64,000 nt of DNA from Apostichopus japonicus (GCF_037975245.1 NC_092582.1:9513501-9577500); one strand, 5' to 3'; shown: positions 13,101 through 28,100, counted from the first letter of the stretch. A program made the numbers and translations. Notes: a model not told the origin generated them from the sequence alone.

Positions 13101-16100
13101 GAGACCTTTGACCTTGAGTACAGGATGAGGTTAGTCACAGTTTATGATAGTTAATATGTAGGTTAATACTAAGTTGTGAGTGTTCATATTATCTTATGTT
13201 ATCTTACTATGAGAGTAATTTATGCGTATGTAATAAGTGATAAAATAAAAACTACCAGGCATGGAAGGCATCCAATAAATTATCAACATGATATAGAGAC
13301 ATACTTATTTGGATGCTACATTATCACAGTCAATAGCAAACATACTGTAAACATACCAAGATTTAATGTTCAAACTTTATATATTCTCTACATGTATCTT
13401 TTTGCAAACCGTTAGCCTAGAAATGTAGTGGAAGTTTGTATATTTTGTATATATATTTGTTTCATCACAATTTACAGTGTGACGGGAAGTCTCCTATAAA
13501 GCCTGCAAGGCTTAACAAAGTAGGAGACTCCCCAAAAAGAAAAAAGAAAGAAAAAACTTAAGAATAGAAAAAGAAAAGTTAATAGTAGCATCTACAGTGA
13601 TGAAATAATCGAATTGACTCTACTTGAAATTAATAATGTTAATAAGCAATCCTAACAATCTTTATAATGATCTTAATCGCAAACACACACAAGAATAAAT
13701 CCATCAATAGTGAGAAATAATTACAGTTTGGAGATTCCTTTTGAATACAGAGTAAGAAGGCTTATTCTTAACATTATCCTGGAGATTATTCCACGTTTTT
13801 ATAGCACGAATACGAGGGTTAAAAGAACTTAAAGTACTTCGTTGGGATAAAACATGGGCGTTATTACAATGGCGTGTTTGATGGTTGTGGATTAGTCTAT
13901 TACTATATATAAAATCTTTAAAAGCCTCGGGTAGCAATCCATTCCATGCTTTATATGCAAATGTTGCAAGCTGGACTCTTATAATATCATTTAGTTTTAA
14001 TAAATTTAATCTTTTGTATAATGGGGTAGTATGATCACGTGGTGCAGCATGTGATATATGGCGGATAGCTCTCTTCTGGAGGACACATAGGTGATTAAGA
14101 TTTGTAGAATAGGTTCCTGACCAAATAGTCGTGCAATAAGTTAATTGGGGTAAAATCAGAGTTATATAGAGTGTTCTGAGTATATTTGGAGGTAAATAAT
14201 GTTTTAATTTGCATATAATACCAGTGTTTCTAGCCACTCTGTTACAGACTGCTGATATGTGATCACGCCACGAAAGTTTATTGTCTATGTGTACACCCAA
14301 GAACTTAGTAGTGTTAACCCGATTAATAATTTTATCATTCATGGTAATATTGTGATCCCATCTGAATGAGTGACTAGCATTAAACACCATATAATTAGTT
14401 TTCTCTATATTAAGAGATAATTTGTTTGCTGCAAACCAGCTGGAAAATTTAGTTAGTTCAGTAGAAACAGTTTTATGTGATGAGAGTAGAGTTTGGGAAT
14501 CGAAGAAAATATTTGTGTCGTCGGCAAATAATATTGTTTTAGCAATAAAGATATAGGGCGGTAATTCTCAAAATGACTGGGGTCTCCTTTTTTAAAGATT
14601 GGTTTTACTTTTGCTATTTTAAGCTTATCCGGAAAAATGCCGGTGTTAAAAGAAATATTGCAGAGATGAGTTAAAGGCTTTACTCCTCAGTTCATTCTCC
14701 TCTCATCCCCAACTGTATTTTATTCATCTTACTTTAATTCAACTTTAATATATCTGTAGCACAGAGGTAGTAATAGACTTGTATATTACTGTACATTTAT
14801 AAAACAATACAGTACTAATATTGTGATGATCTAGCATATGATAGGATACAATACATTAAAATACAATACATTACAATACAATACAGTATATAACAATACA
14901 CTACAATACATTAATATACATTACACTACAATACTATCCAAAACAATATAATACAAAACATTACAATACAATACCATACATTACAATATAATTTAATACA
15001 TTACAATACTATACAATACAGTACAATATAATACATTACAATACTATACAATACAATATAATACATTACAATACTATACAATACCATACATTACAATATA
15101 ATTTAATACATTACAATACTATCCAATACAATGTAATACAATACATTACAATACTATACTATACAATACAATACAATATAATACATTAGAATACTATACA
15201 ATACAATATAATACATTACATTACAATACTATACAATACCATACATTACAATATAATTTAATACATTACAATACTATCCAATACAATGTAATGCAATACA
15301 TTACAATACTATACAATACAGTACAATATAATACATTACAATACTATGCAATACAATACAGTACAATATAATACATTACAATACTATACTATCCAATACA
15401 ATACAATTCAGTACAATATAATATAATACATTACATTACAATACTATCCAATACAATGCCATACATTACAATATTATACAATACAGTACAATATAATACA
15501 GTACATTACAGAGCAATACAGTACATTACAATACATTACATTGCATTACAATACTTTACAATACATGAAATGTTTGATTAAAGAGTCAAGGAAAATGTAA
15601 ACAAGTTTGTATGAACAAGACCGTAAGATAAACGTATTATTTTATTTTTTATGATTATTTTCACCACAATATGCTACTTTCTTTTTTCTTCTTTTTTTGG
15701 GGCCAACCTAGTATTAAAATGTCAAGGAAACTGTTTTATTAAGGTTTATCCTTGCAGATGCCCTTTGCATTCATGAGTAAGCAGAACTGGAGAAAACCAT
15801 CAGCTATGTGTTTGTCGATTGTAACGCATAGCATCATTGCAAATGTTTTGATTAGTTTTTATCATTGGATGAAATGAAAACAAGGCCAGCTTTCTGATGG
15901 ATTTACCATCTGGTTTCAAAGAAATCTGTTCCTTGGTGACTTTCATGCTTGATTGATAAAGGATTCCATTTTATTTGGTTGAAATAACCAAAAAAGTGTT
16001 TCTTGAATATGATACAAAAGATGATGCTTGTGTCATGGTCAAAAGTATCAAGACAAGATTGAAAGTTATTTATAGGTAAAGTGAAATGGTTATAATGGGA

Positions 16101-19100
16101 CAAACAATAGAGGGCGCAATCATATATCAGTGCTATCTAGTTCCACAAAACAGCCGTTGCTATGGCTTTTATCACCATCAACATGGAATCACCAGCAGAA
16201 GTGTAGTGGTACCAGTAGTTGATCACCATTAATTTATTTCTAATTACAGAGTCGAACAAACTTAATGGATCTTGCAAGTTCTGTAAGATAAAACAAGAAA
16301 GAAAGATGATTGAACTGTTTCATGAAAAGAAAGAAAAACATATCAGAGAAATGATTTTACAAGATAGCTTCAAGATAGCTCCTGTCAAATAATCTGTTGC
16401 ACAACTGTAATAATTAATCTGTTATCTTGTCGTGAATTGCTAAGCAAATCTAATGATTGACCAATTTGCTACGCAAGTCCAAAAGTACGTAGCAGTTTCT
16501 GTACAGAAAACGATGGCGTTTGAGGTATATTATGACTGCGAAAATTGAGAAATTATTCCCTGCGAAATTTGTTCCCAGCTCCAAGTGACTGCCAAATGGG
16601 CAAACATGTTAATGAGTAAATGATTATCGTATGAATGCATAACCTAACGATTCCATCTGAATTTTTACCAATGAACAAAGTTTCAAATAGAACCAGGTTT
16701 ATTTTGCATGGTCGAACGTGGAAATGTAGCGAAGATATTGCTAGACAAACAAAGGTATAGCTTTTTCATTTTCATAATATTCTAGTTTTGAAGACATTGT
16801 TATATGACGTCTTTCTCCCCTCCATAGCGGAGATTCCTGGAGGGTCGCTGAAAGCAACATTCCCAATATCGTTGAGATCGGTAGTTTGGTCATCGAAGGA
16901 CTCACAGAGAATAGAGAGTACCGTATAAGAGTTCGAGCACACAACAGACTAGGGAGCTCTCCACCCAGTAGTCACTATGTTGCATATACTCCATCTGTGT
17001 CAGGTCAGTTTAGTATTTGGTATTTATAGTCCATTAGTTAAGAGACTTGTATGCTCTTAGCCAAGCATGCACTTTGTAGCTTAGACCCCATCTGTGTCAG
17101 GTCAGTTTAGTAGTTTGTATTTATAGTCCATTGTTAAGAGACTAGGAAGGTCTCCACCCAGCAGTCACTATGTTGCATATACTCCATCTGTGTCAGGTCA
17201 GTTTAGTATTTGGTATTTATAGTCCATTAGTTAAGAGACTTGTATGCTCTTAGCCAAGCATGCACTTTGTAGCTTAGTTCCCATCTGTGTCAGGTCAGTT
17301 TAGTAGTTTGTATTTATAGTCCATTGTTAAGAGACTAGGAAGGTCTCCACCCAGCAGTCGCTATGTTGCATATACTCCATCTGTGTCAGGTCAGTTTAGT
17401 ATTTGGTATTTATAGTCCATTAGTTAAGAGACTTGTATGCTCTTAGCCAAGCATGCACTTTGTAGCTTAGACCCCATCTGTGTCAGGTCAGTTTAGTAGT
17501 TTGTATTTATAGTCCATTGTTAAGAGACTAGGAAGGTCTCCACCCAGCAGTCACTATGTTGCATATACTCCATCTGTGTCAGGTCAGTTTAGTATTTGGT
17601 ATTTATAGTCCATTAGTTAAGAGACTTGTATGCTCTTAGCCAAGCATGCACTTTGTAGCTTAGTTCCCATCTGTGTCAGGTCAGTTTAGTAGTTTGTATT
17701 TATAGTCCATTGTTAAGAGACTAGGAAGGTCTCCACCCAGCAGTCGCTATGTTGCATATACTCCATCTGTGTCAGGTCAGTTTAGTATTTGGTATTTATA
17801 GTCCATTAGTTAAGAGACTTGTATGCTCTTAGCCAAGCATGCACTTTGTAGCTTAGACCCCATCTGTGTCAGGTCAGTTTAGTAGTTTGTATTTATAGTC
17901 CATTGTTAAGAGTATAGGAAGGTCTCCACCCAGCAGTCACTATGTTGCATATACTCCATCTGTGTCAGGTCAGTTTAGTATTTGGTATTTATAGTCCATT
18001 AGTTAAGAGACTTGTATGCTCTTAGCCAAGCATGCACTTTGTAGCTTAGACCCCATCTCTGTCAGGTCAGTTTAGTAGTTTGTATTTATAGTCCATTGTT
18101 AAGAGACTAGGAAGGTCTCCACCCAGCAGTCACTATGTTGCATATACTCCATCTGTGTCAGGTCAGTTTAGTATTTGGTATTTATAGTCCATTAGTTAAG
18201 AGACTTGTATGCTCTTAGCCAAGCATGCACTTTGTAGCTTAGTTCCCATCTGTGTCAGGTCAGTTTAGTAGTTTGTATTTATAGTCCATTGTTAAGAGAC
18301 TAGGAAGGTCTCCACCCAGCAGTCACTATGTTGCATATACTCCATCTGTGTCAGGTCAGTTTAGTATTTGGTATTTATAGTCCATTAGTTAAGAGACTTG
18401 TATGCTCTTAGCCAAGCATGCACTTTGTAGCTTAGACCCCATCTGTGTCAGGTCAGTTTAGTAGTTTGTATTTATAGTCCATTGTTAAGAGACTAGGAAG
18501 GTCTCCACCCAGCAGTCACTATGTTGCATATACTCCATCTGTGTCAGGTCAGTTTAGTATTTGGTATTTATAGTCCATTAGTTAAGAGACTTGTATGCTC
18601 TTAGCCAAGCATGCACTTTGTAGCTTAGTCCCCATCTGTGTCAGGTCAGTTTAGTGTAATGGCCATGGGTGAAGTGGCAAAGAATATATTGTTTCCAAAC
18701 CATGCTATTGGCCAAGCATAGAGGAAGGAACTTTCTCCTAGAGTACATATTTCCCAGAGTCTCTCATATGGCTATTGTGTGCTTTACCCCAGAGAACCTG
18801 GGTTCCATGTTTAAGGTTTTGCCTCCTCTCTCCTTCCTTTTAGTTATAATTGTATGTACCTGCAGCTTGCAGACAATGAGGTATGCCAACGGTGACCATT
18901 TTACTTTGAATTCAGATTGTCAATTTATGATACATGTGATGCTCATGGCTACTGTAAGGTGCGAGACTGGTGACCCAGGCATTGCCACTTGGAAATAATA
19001 AAAAGAAGAGTCTGGCTTTTGGTGCATCTATTAGTATATACTCAATGTATTTGAAGATACTCAACTGTATGCGAGGTGCACTCTGTGAATAATGCTAATG

Positions 19101-22100
19101 AGATGTGTGAAGAAACATAAATGATGTAACTTGATCACTTTAAAGCATAAACTCTACTTGTGATCATACTACATTCTATTCACAGGGCCATCTGCCCCTA
19201 GACGTCTGAAAATCCTCTCCTTCAATGCCACCACTGTTCAGTTGGAGTGGGAGATACCAGAGAGGAGGAGCAGTCCCATCGAAGTCTACTTCATCGATTA
19301 CTACAAAATCAGAGACAATTGTGAGTACAGGCGCATAGCGAAGGGGGGGGGGGGAGCGAAGGGGGCGACCACCCCCCCACCTTGAGCAATTTTTTTTTGT
19401 ATATGTTTTTATGATATCGCTAGTAATTTCAAAATAGAAAATGGTTAGATGCAACTTACAAGGCCTGGGAAGTGCCATTTCCAGCGATCAGGGAGGCATT
19501 TTTGGCCAAAATTTTCTCATACGCTCGCGCCAGCTCAGCGCTACGCTTAGATAGTTTCCAGTGCAGAATCTACGACTCTAATAGTTTGCCAACAGGTTCG
19601 CCCCACCCTTTGGTAAATTCCTCACTACGCGCCTGTGTGAGTAAACCATTATCAGGTGGTGACGTAATCCAAAAGTGTGTACAACTTTTTAAAAGGTATT
19701 ATGTCCAGCAAGGAATGGAAGAGTGAAAGAGCTCATCCTGTCAATTCAGTTGACATTGCATCTGTTCAGGGAATAATTAATGTGTAAAAGTAAGTTGGCC
19801 TGACATTTTGATCCTAGCAGGATCTTCTTCAGAGACTAAGTTTTTAGTCTCTGAAGAAGATCCTGCTAGGATCGAATGTCAGGCCAACTTACTTTTGCAC
19901 ATTCTCTTACACAGGCTCTCTAGTAGATAAGCAGTTTGCTAACAGTTTTATTTTATTCATTTTTATAGGGAATAAATAATAACGTATTGCATCTCAAAAT
20001 GCTATTCGAAACGGTCAAGGTAATGGTCAAGTGTGAAGATGTATAACAGTTTTCTACACAGAAACCATAGTATTTTTATATGAGACAAAACTATAGCACT
20101 CATTTTTCCCTGCTGTTTCCCCCCCCCCCCCTTATTAATGAAAATGCAAATCTTTTCCCATAAACCTATGAATCATGAAGAGAAATTCCTGTAAGTTTTT
20201 GAGTCACTGCGATAAATAAGTACAGCAATCTTGATATACTTCTTGCTGTTGTTCCATCAATTCTAATGCCTCACATCGATCTTTTACAGTCCTTCAAGTT
20301 CATTGATCAGAGCCAGTATATTTTTATTTATTTTAAAACCATCAACAGGTCAGTTTAGTTGGTAATATCTTGATTTGTATATTTTTCTTATTTTTAGCCT
20401 CGAGGACGATAGAAGTACCAGGCGAAGGTAGATACACGATAGATCACGTCGTTGACAACCTTCAACCGAACTCGCTCTACGCCTTTCAAGTCTGCGGAGC
20501 TACTTTTTCATCCGAAGGTGAAATCCAGCTTGGAAACTGTTCCTACAACGTACATCAGGTCACTGCGACTGCAGGTTAGAGAGAGAGATAATATTTTAAT
20601 TGATATTTGACAAAATTTATGGTGACTTTTTAAAAGAAATTAAACTTCTACCTATATGGGTTTCATCCCCTCTGGTGCCATATACACTTTTTTTGGGAAA
20701 ATGTATTATGAATTTTATTGGTATGGGTTACATTTTAAGGCTTTTTCCTTGTCATCAGAGGGACACTCAGGCCTTACATATTGGTTGTCTGAACAGGAGA
20801 TGTGGTTATTCTGAAAAATATAGCAAAAAAACAAAGACCAGTATGTACACGGTGAAGAAAGAACACCAGATTTTGGGTTGATACCAAGTTATCATTTTAC
20901 CTATTTGGGGGGTGGGGTGGGGTGGGGTGTGGGTAGGGGGTGTATTCAGGTACAAGTCAATATGAATTTGATGTAAAGAACTAGTTGTCCGCGGGACAAC
21001 TTCCACAGCCGAGTTTGGTTAATCGTCCAAACATACATTTGGTCGTCTCCGAAGACCGGACTATACCATTAAAAATTTACACTGTAGTACGACAGAGGTT
21101 GTAAACTTTAAAGTGACTCTCTTGAGTTTCGAAACAAAATATGAACACTTAGCCACTGTTCTCTCTGCCAACTCGGCTCACAGGTTCAAAAAGAGTTTGA
21201 AAGATTCTGGAAATAGTCCAAACTGTTTGATGGCTGCATTATTACCAGGTACTCTCTCTGGAATAAAATTAACCACAGTTTTAGGGTCTTTCTCTTTATT
21301 TTTTTAAAAGTTTTATGTTTACATATTTCTTGATAGCTCCTGATGCAGCCCCAACAGATCTCCAGTTGACTGTAGAATCATCAACAGTAATAACAGTTTC
21401 TTGGTCGGTGAGTAGATCGTTGTGAATATATTTACCCAAACTCTCTTATCATGGTTTATTTACAGACACTTTCCAAAAGTGTTTTCTTAATATTTAAACA
21501 TAAGAATAAAAAATATTTCTCAAGAAGACCAGGACCGGGAGCCTGAATTTTGGTAACGTTTTTCTGACAATGCATTATCTTGTTTGTTTATGCCTAAATT
21601 TTTATTCTCAGTCGCTGAAGACATATCAAATAATTATTTTATGTCCATCCATCAGTCGGAACCAACTTAACTTTTCCAGGAAACGGTAGAATTTGAATAA
21701 CTATGATGTCCGCATTTATTCTCATACATCGATATCAAACAGTCCTTATACTTCAAAATAATAGTTTGAAACTATTCCCTAAAATATTACTAGAATCTTC
21801 GTTTCATTCTCTTCTTTTTTCTCAGCCTCTGCCAGAAGAAGTTCAAAATGGAGAAATCCTTGGATACAACGTGACATATATGTCTTTAACATCTAAGGAA
21901 GTTAAATCAGTTGCTACGTCGGAGATGACGACATCGATCGCTAACCTTGATCCTTGGACTGAGTATGACATCTACGTAGAGGCTTACAATGCAGATGGAC
22001 TTAGCCCTCCCAGTGTTACTGCTACAGCCAGAACTAAAGTTGCAGGTACACTCACACTTTCTTGATTAACATTTTGTTACAAGCCATCAACTTTTTCAAA

Positions 22101-25100
22101 ATTTGTCACCTGACATCCACCGTATCCCCAGATACATAATTATTAATATACACACTAGAATCAACAGAGAAACCCTTTTCTCTTTTATATCAAAAGAATT
22201 TAAAGGGTTAATGCCTCTTGTCCCATGGTGCTATTGTTAACTACAAGCTTTTAAAATATTCTTGTTAACAAATTTCAGCATTGAAAATTTTAGTGCTAGA
22301 AAAGAAATTTGTGAAGAGAAAAAAAAAAGCAAAATAAATAGAAATACCTCAGAGTTGTTTCTTATTTTGGCAAGCATCATCGTAAGCAGATAAAGGTACA
22401 TTAACAGTCATCAGTATTGCCCCTAAATATTCTGATGTTTACTCATGCAACCAAAATCAACAAACATTCTACTGTTACACTCAAGAGGTTTTTCCCCTCA
22501 GTGAGACAGAGGTTTCTTTCCCTCAGTAAGACATTAATACTCATTGATATCTGGAAATAACATGGATGGTCGCAACCAACAGGAAAACAGTTTGTCAATT
22601 TGCAGCAATTCTTTTCTACTGAATGCTGAACATGTTGAGCTAATTACTATTGCTGACGATTAAAAAATTGTTGGTCAAAATGTATAAAGAAAAGGCTCTT
22701 AAATAATTTACAAAGTGTTTTCCTCCCCCCCCCCCTTGTCATCAATCAAATACTGAAGTGCATTCTTTTCAGCTATGACAATATGTAATCTACCTTGTTT
22801 CTTTTCTGTTTAGCACCATCGGGAGTTCCAACTATCGCTTCAATTGTCGCCGTAAATGAAACTGCTCTGATACTCTCGTGGGAGGTAAGCGGGTTTTAGA
22901 TTGACTTTCTTAATTGCAAGAAGCAACATGTAATGATTCCTACAACATTAGTACAGTGCTGTCAGTGATAACATTAACATGCTCCTTATCTTTCTGGTGT
23001 AAATCGAGATATTTTCACGTAGATAATAATCTGGTGATGATTTTCAGAATATTGCCGAGGACAGTCGTAATGGCCCTATAGATGGTTATATCGTGACGTC
23101 GAGGGAAACAGGATTCACAAATATCACCGATCTAGATGTTGCCAGTCCTCTGACAAATGCAACAATAGTTGGTAGGTCAAATGTTAATTTTTTTTTTCCC
23201 TTTTATATATATGTTCTTTTACATTTTCATAATTGAAGAAGAAAACAAGAAAGTGACATTTTATTTTTTTTAAATTGTGTTCAAAATAAATCAAACTGTG
23301 GTGAAGAGTTATGGTTACAGCAGATCTTGTTTAAAGTTAATGGCTCTTTGGAAGTCCCCCTCACCTCAAATTATGGAAAGGAATTAGCATATATTTCGCA
23401 TGAAGTACGTTATTGTAAGTGCCATAGGTAGGCCCTCAATAGTTTAATATGCTCCACAGTCAACCATGCGACATGTATCTTGACTAATACTCATCAGGTT
23501 AAATCGTTGACTAGACACAAAAAAATACGATAAAATCTTTGCTTCCTTATGTATGACATCTTGTCATTTTCTTTGTGTAATAGTTTTTATTGGTGATTAA
23601 ACTAGCCAGTTGCAATTCAGTATTGTCATCACTATTTTAATTATCTCTCTGTGTGCAATTTATGATTTTCTTCCTCTTAGCAAGAGGTAGGTGATAACTC
23701 ATTTAGTCTCTCAGTCAACAGTTTTAATACAAGAGAAACTTCATTCCCAATATCTTATACGCAATGTAAGCTGTGGTTGTCCTATATATATTTCAAGGTG
23801 TGACTGAAGCACTTTGAGAATTTCGCTTTTGGCTTTGACATAGCAAAACTATCCATAACAGTATTTAGCAAAACTATCCATAACAGTATTTAATAAGTTT
23901 CTCAAGTTAACAAAGGAGCATCAATGGAAAGTTGACTGGAAACTGGAAATAGCAAAGAATTTTTTTTGGGAGGGGGGGTGCTCAGGGTTGCAAAAGACCT
24001 GTGCTCTACCAACTGAGGTATCCAACTTGCCCGTTATCGGTGGCGAAACTGTAGATCATTCTGTCAACCAGTGACGATTTCATCACCGCGTCTTATTTGG
24101 GTAAAGAGGCAGCCAGCTTCTTTTTTTGTCACAGGACAGTGAAGAATGTTTTAATCTGACTGATTTAATCCTCAGGTTTGAAGGTGAGCACAGAGTATGA
24201 AGTTACTGTGTCAGCGTATAATTTAGAAGAAGGCTCCCCCCTGAACGGACCTAGGTCTTCTATAAATGCTGCCACAGCTGATGGAGGTAGGTCTGAGGTT
24301 AAAATGCTGGTATGTGGTACCACTTCATACATGCTCGAGACAAGAAGAGGATTAAGAGTTTCCTTAAATATTGTGCAAATATATTTTGCGTAGACTGTGA
24401 TATTCTTGTAATTAAGGTTAATGTTGCAGCCCGAAATGATTTTGTTAGACTTGCCAAAAATATACTTGCCTGGGAAGATCATCCTCTACATTGTGAACTG
24501 ACCTCTCTGTGCAATAATACAAAATACAATTTAAGAAATCCTCAGCTCACTCCAAGTTTTAGAATCACACTTTTTAGAAATTCCTTCATTTACAGAGCTG
24601 CACTTTTTACCCAAGAAAGAGTTTTAGAACCCTTGTTATAATCATCTGAAGTATTTTAATATTCAATGGTTTTCTTTAGTATACTTTTTTCTTCCTCAAA
24701 TTTGACCTCAAACTAATCATTGTAATTATATGTTTCTTTTATGTACTTCTTATCCTATTTATAAATTTATATTTATACTGGAATAAATAAAAAATAAAAT
24801 GAAAATAGCCCATAGGCATAGGGTACTGCTCTAAACGGTAATTTCGTTAGAGGCAGTCGAGTGAGAGGCAGACGAGGGTAGAAACAAATATCATATAGAC
24901 TGAGATAAGTGACGGCAGAGTTAGGCCAATTCCTTACAAACATATTGACTCTCAGTAAATTTTTCACTTCATTGCATTCAATTGTGTTTATATCAACGAG
25001 ATATTAATAAATGTAGTTGACTTTATATAACTCGGGGAATACGAAAACAATCAAATTCAGTATGAGATGTTACTTTCTTAGAGTTTACATATAACATGTG

Positions 25101-28100
25101 ATTTAAATACTGCAGTTTTTCAAAGGAACATTCCATCTGTTCAAATGTTTGGGAAGGAGGTCGGGGAGGAAGGGGGTTAGGGTTTTCTTTCAAGTTCTAT
25201 TTGTCCTCAAAACTGTTGATTGGAGAAACAAAATACTCTGTAGTAATCTTCCAATCTATAAAAAATTTAGTATCCTTCATCTTAATGATCAGATTAGTGT
25301 ATAAAGTAAAATTAAACTGCAAACTTGATAGGCAATATATTGTCAACATAATAGCCATGAATATATGTTTATACCATATTCCTTACATTAAGGTTTTCAC
25401 ATGGTTCTAAGAGTGGGAAGAAATGATATCTATAACAAAATTAATCCTAAATTTTGTCATAAGTGTTTTTAGAGATTAATCTGTACAAGTTTGACAGGAC
25501 AGGAAGTCGAGGTTGAAAACAGTTAATGTTCTTCCATAAATTTCAGTGCCTGGAATGATCACAGATTTGACGATTGGAGATATTGGCCCAACCTTTGCCC
25601 TTTTAAAGTGGTCGGCTCCACTAGAAGAAAGAGGAGATATACTAGGGTATAGGATACAGTATACTGTCATCGAAACCTTAAATTCAGGAAAAGGTAAGGA
25701 AACTAAATTCTTAATCATGTAACACTAGATTTATGAAAGTGAAAAAATGGGGTGGAAGGGATTTTCCTTGCATGTCTTGTTGTGTCGATTTTCAGAGCTT
25801 CCTCGAATTGAATAATAACAGGTGAAATGAGGTTTTTAACATCCTCCTGGTGTTATGATCATCATATTGTCTCTTGATTAATCAAAAAAAAGATGAAGCA
25901 TGGACATTTTGTGAGGTTAAATGATATAATTAATTGTTGGCTTTCACCCATAATGCTATTTTAGAGGAAGGGGAAAGTGTAATGCGCCATCGTTTGCCTC
26001 ATTCTTGTTGCCGAAAAAACTTGTTGTTGAATCACAGCAGAACTTGTGAGATTTTACTGACTGTACATCTTCAAATCATTGTTGTTGAAATAATTGTGTA
26101 TAATCATGATTGTTGTTGAAATATCATGTGTGTATGGTCATGAATCTTAAACAATGTAAGTGGAACTTGATCACTTCTAACAAAGAACTGACTGATTATA
26201 TTTGATGCTTCTAGTATGTAAATATAGCATTGTTGTTAAGTTTCCAATTCTTTTGAGGTAAAAGCAATTTGAAAAACTTTTAACTGCACTATTTTGGAAA
26301 AGAAGCAGAGTTGTGTGTGTTTACAAACCAGTATCTTTTTTTTTGAGTTTGTGGGATAGGAAGTGAAGTGTTTACTTATAAAAGACTACCAGCTGCTTAA
26401 TTTGATTTTAAATGGCTTTTCATATCATCCTGTGGTTTGTAATTGGATCACCAAAATAGATGTATATCTAGAGAAACCCTGTGGTGCAGTTTCCATGGTG
26501 GACAGCTTTTGTGGAGTATAATAGCTTCCCTGGGGGACATGTTAAGGCAAATTATTTGACCCAGTTTATTATGTTAGGTAATAATTAATTGTATCCAATC
26601 ATGGAGATATAAAAGGTAGTTTATTCTTAATCTGAGAGCTCACAACTTTTCATTATCATGTCAAGATTAAATATACTTAGTCAATAACAAAGATAGGGGA
26701 GAAAAATCAGGCAAAGATTCTATCCGCTGAAAATGCTGGAGCAAGGAAGATGTTCGTTAGTTTCAAACGGAGCTTGAAATCAATCTGCTGCACACATAGT
26801 ATAGCAGCATCCTGTTAACTTCCTGTGAATCATATCACACATATATACTGCACACAACAACACAACACAGATCTCCACGAGAAGACTCGAAGGGAAGTAG
26901 TCTCAACGAGCAACAACTCTACGCACGTCGTCACGGTCTTCAGCAAGGAAACCCAATATAACATTACAGGACTGACTTCAGAGACAAACTACTCGTTGAC
27001 CATCATGGCTCAGACGAGCGCTGGATTCGGAGAGGCTCTCTCTTACTTCTTCTCCACAGGTTAGTTAGTCAAATAAGTTTCATTTTAGGGAAAGATTTAT
27101 TTATGATTTCCCAGTTAGCTGTTCTGTTGTTGATTAATAACTTTCCATTTGTATATATATATATGTTGTGGTTCAAGGAAGTAATGATAATGAATTCAGT
27201 ATGTATACAGAACAGTACTATATACATATTCAGAGTTTCATTATTTATATTGTCACATTGGAAAGGGGTGGGGGTTGGAAAGTCACACTCTACGTATGTT
27301 TGAAGTAGACTAATGTCTATTATGAATTTTAAGTTTTAAGATTGTACATGCAATAAAGTGCCTAGGTACTGTGATCAATGCATACTGTACCACTCTCTTT
27401 GATGCACTCTGAATCTGTCAAAGGAAAGTTTGGATGGACCGTTTGTGCCGAATATAATGTAAAAGAGAAAGGACGGTTGAAATATGAAGATCTTAAGGAT
27501 GCCCACTAGCCTATCCCGAAACCAAATTTGGCCCACTGATTTCATATCAAGTGGAGCGGTTTTTAATGTGTAGAGAATAGAACCACAATACACCCCATAC
27601 GTGCATAACGTTCTGCTACGTAAAATGTACGAAACTTTAGGAAAATCACATACTCTTCTCCGATCACTTTGCATATTTTCACAATTTTGCATTCCCGCAG
27701 AGGAGAGTTACAATTCTGTTGATGACTCTACATCTACAAATGGAACAGATTCTACTCCAGAGCCTGGAGAACTAGCCAAGGAAGACTGGACACTTCTGGG
27801 GCTTCCATTGTAAGTCACTCAACATATTCGATTAATAATATAACAGATAATATTCTAGAAAGGTCTACAAATGGACACATTAAATCGATGTTATACAGCA
27901 TGAAGGTTGCTATTGCCAATTAATCTTTGACTAAAGAAACCTATTGTTTAAAGGATTATTTGACTAAAAAAAATTGAAGAAATTTTGTTGTTGACTAAAA
28001 CATCTGACTAAAGAAAATTATCCTTTGACTAAAATCATTCTTTGACTAAATTGATACTGTGAACTAAAGTAGTTAGAAGGATGGACTAAAAAATGTCCCC

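Noticed and set aside
16958-18655. CRISPR-like array of regular repeats
   Set aside because: The repeats are contiguous 193-bp tandem units without unique spacers, in a eukaryotic intron.
23985-24035. Possible tRNA gene on the minus strand
   Set aside because: Only a D-arm and anticodon-like stretch is present; the B box and acceptor stem are missing.
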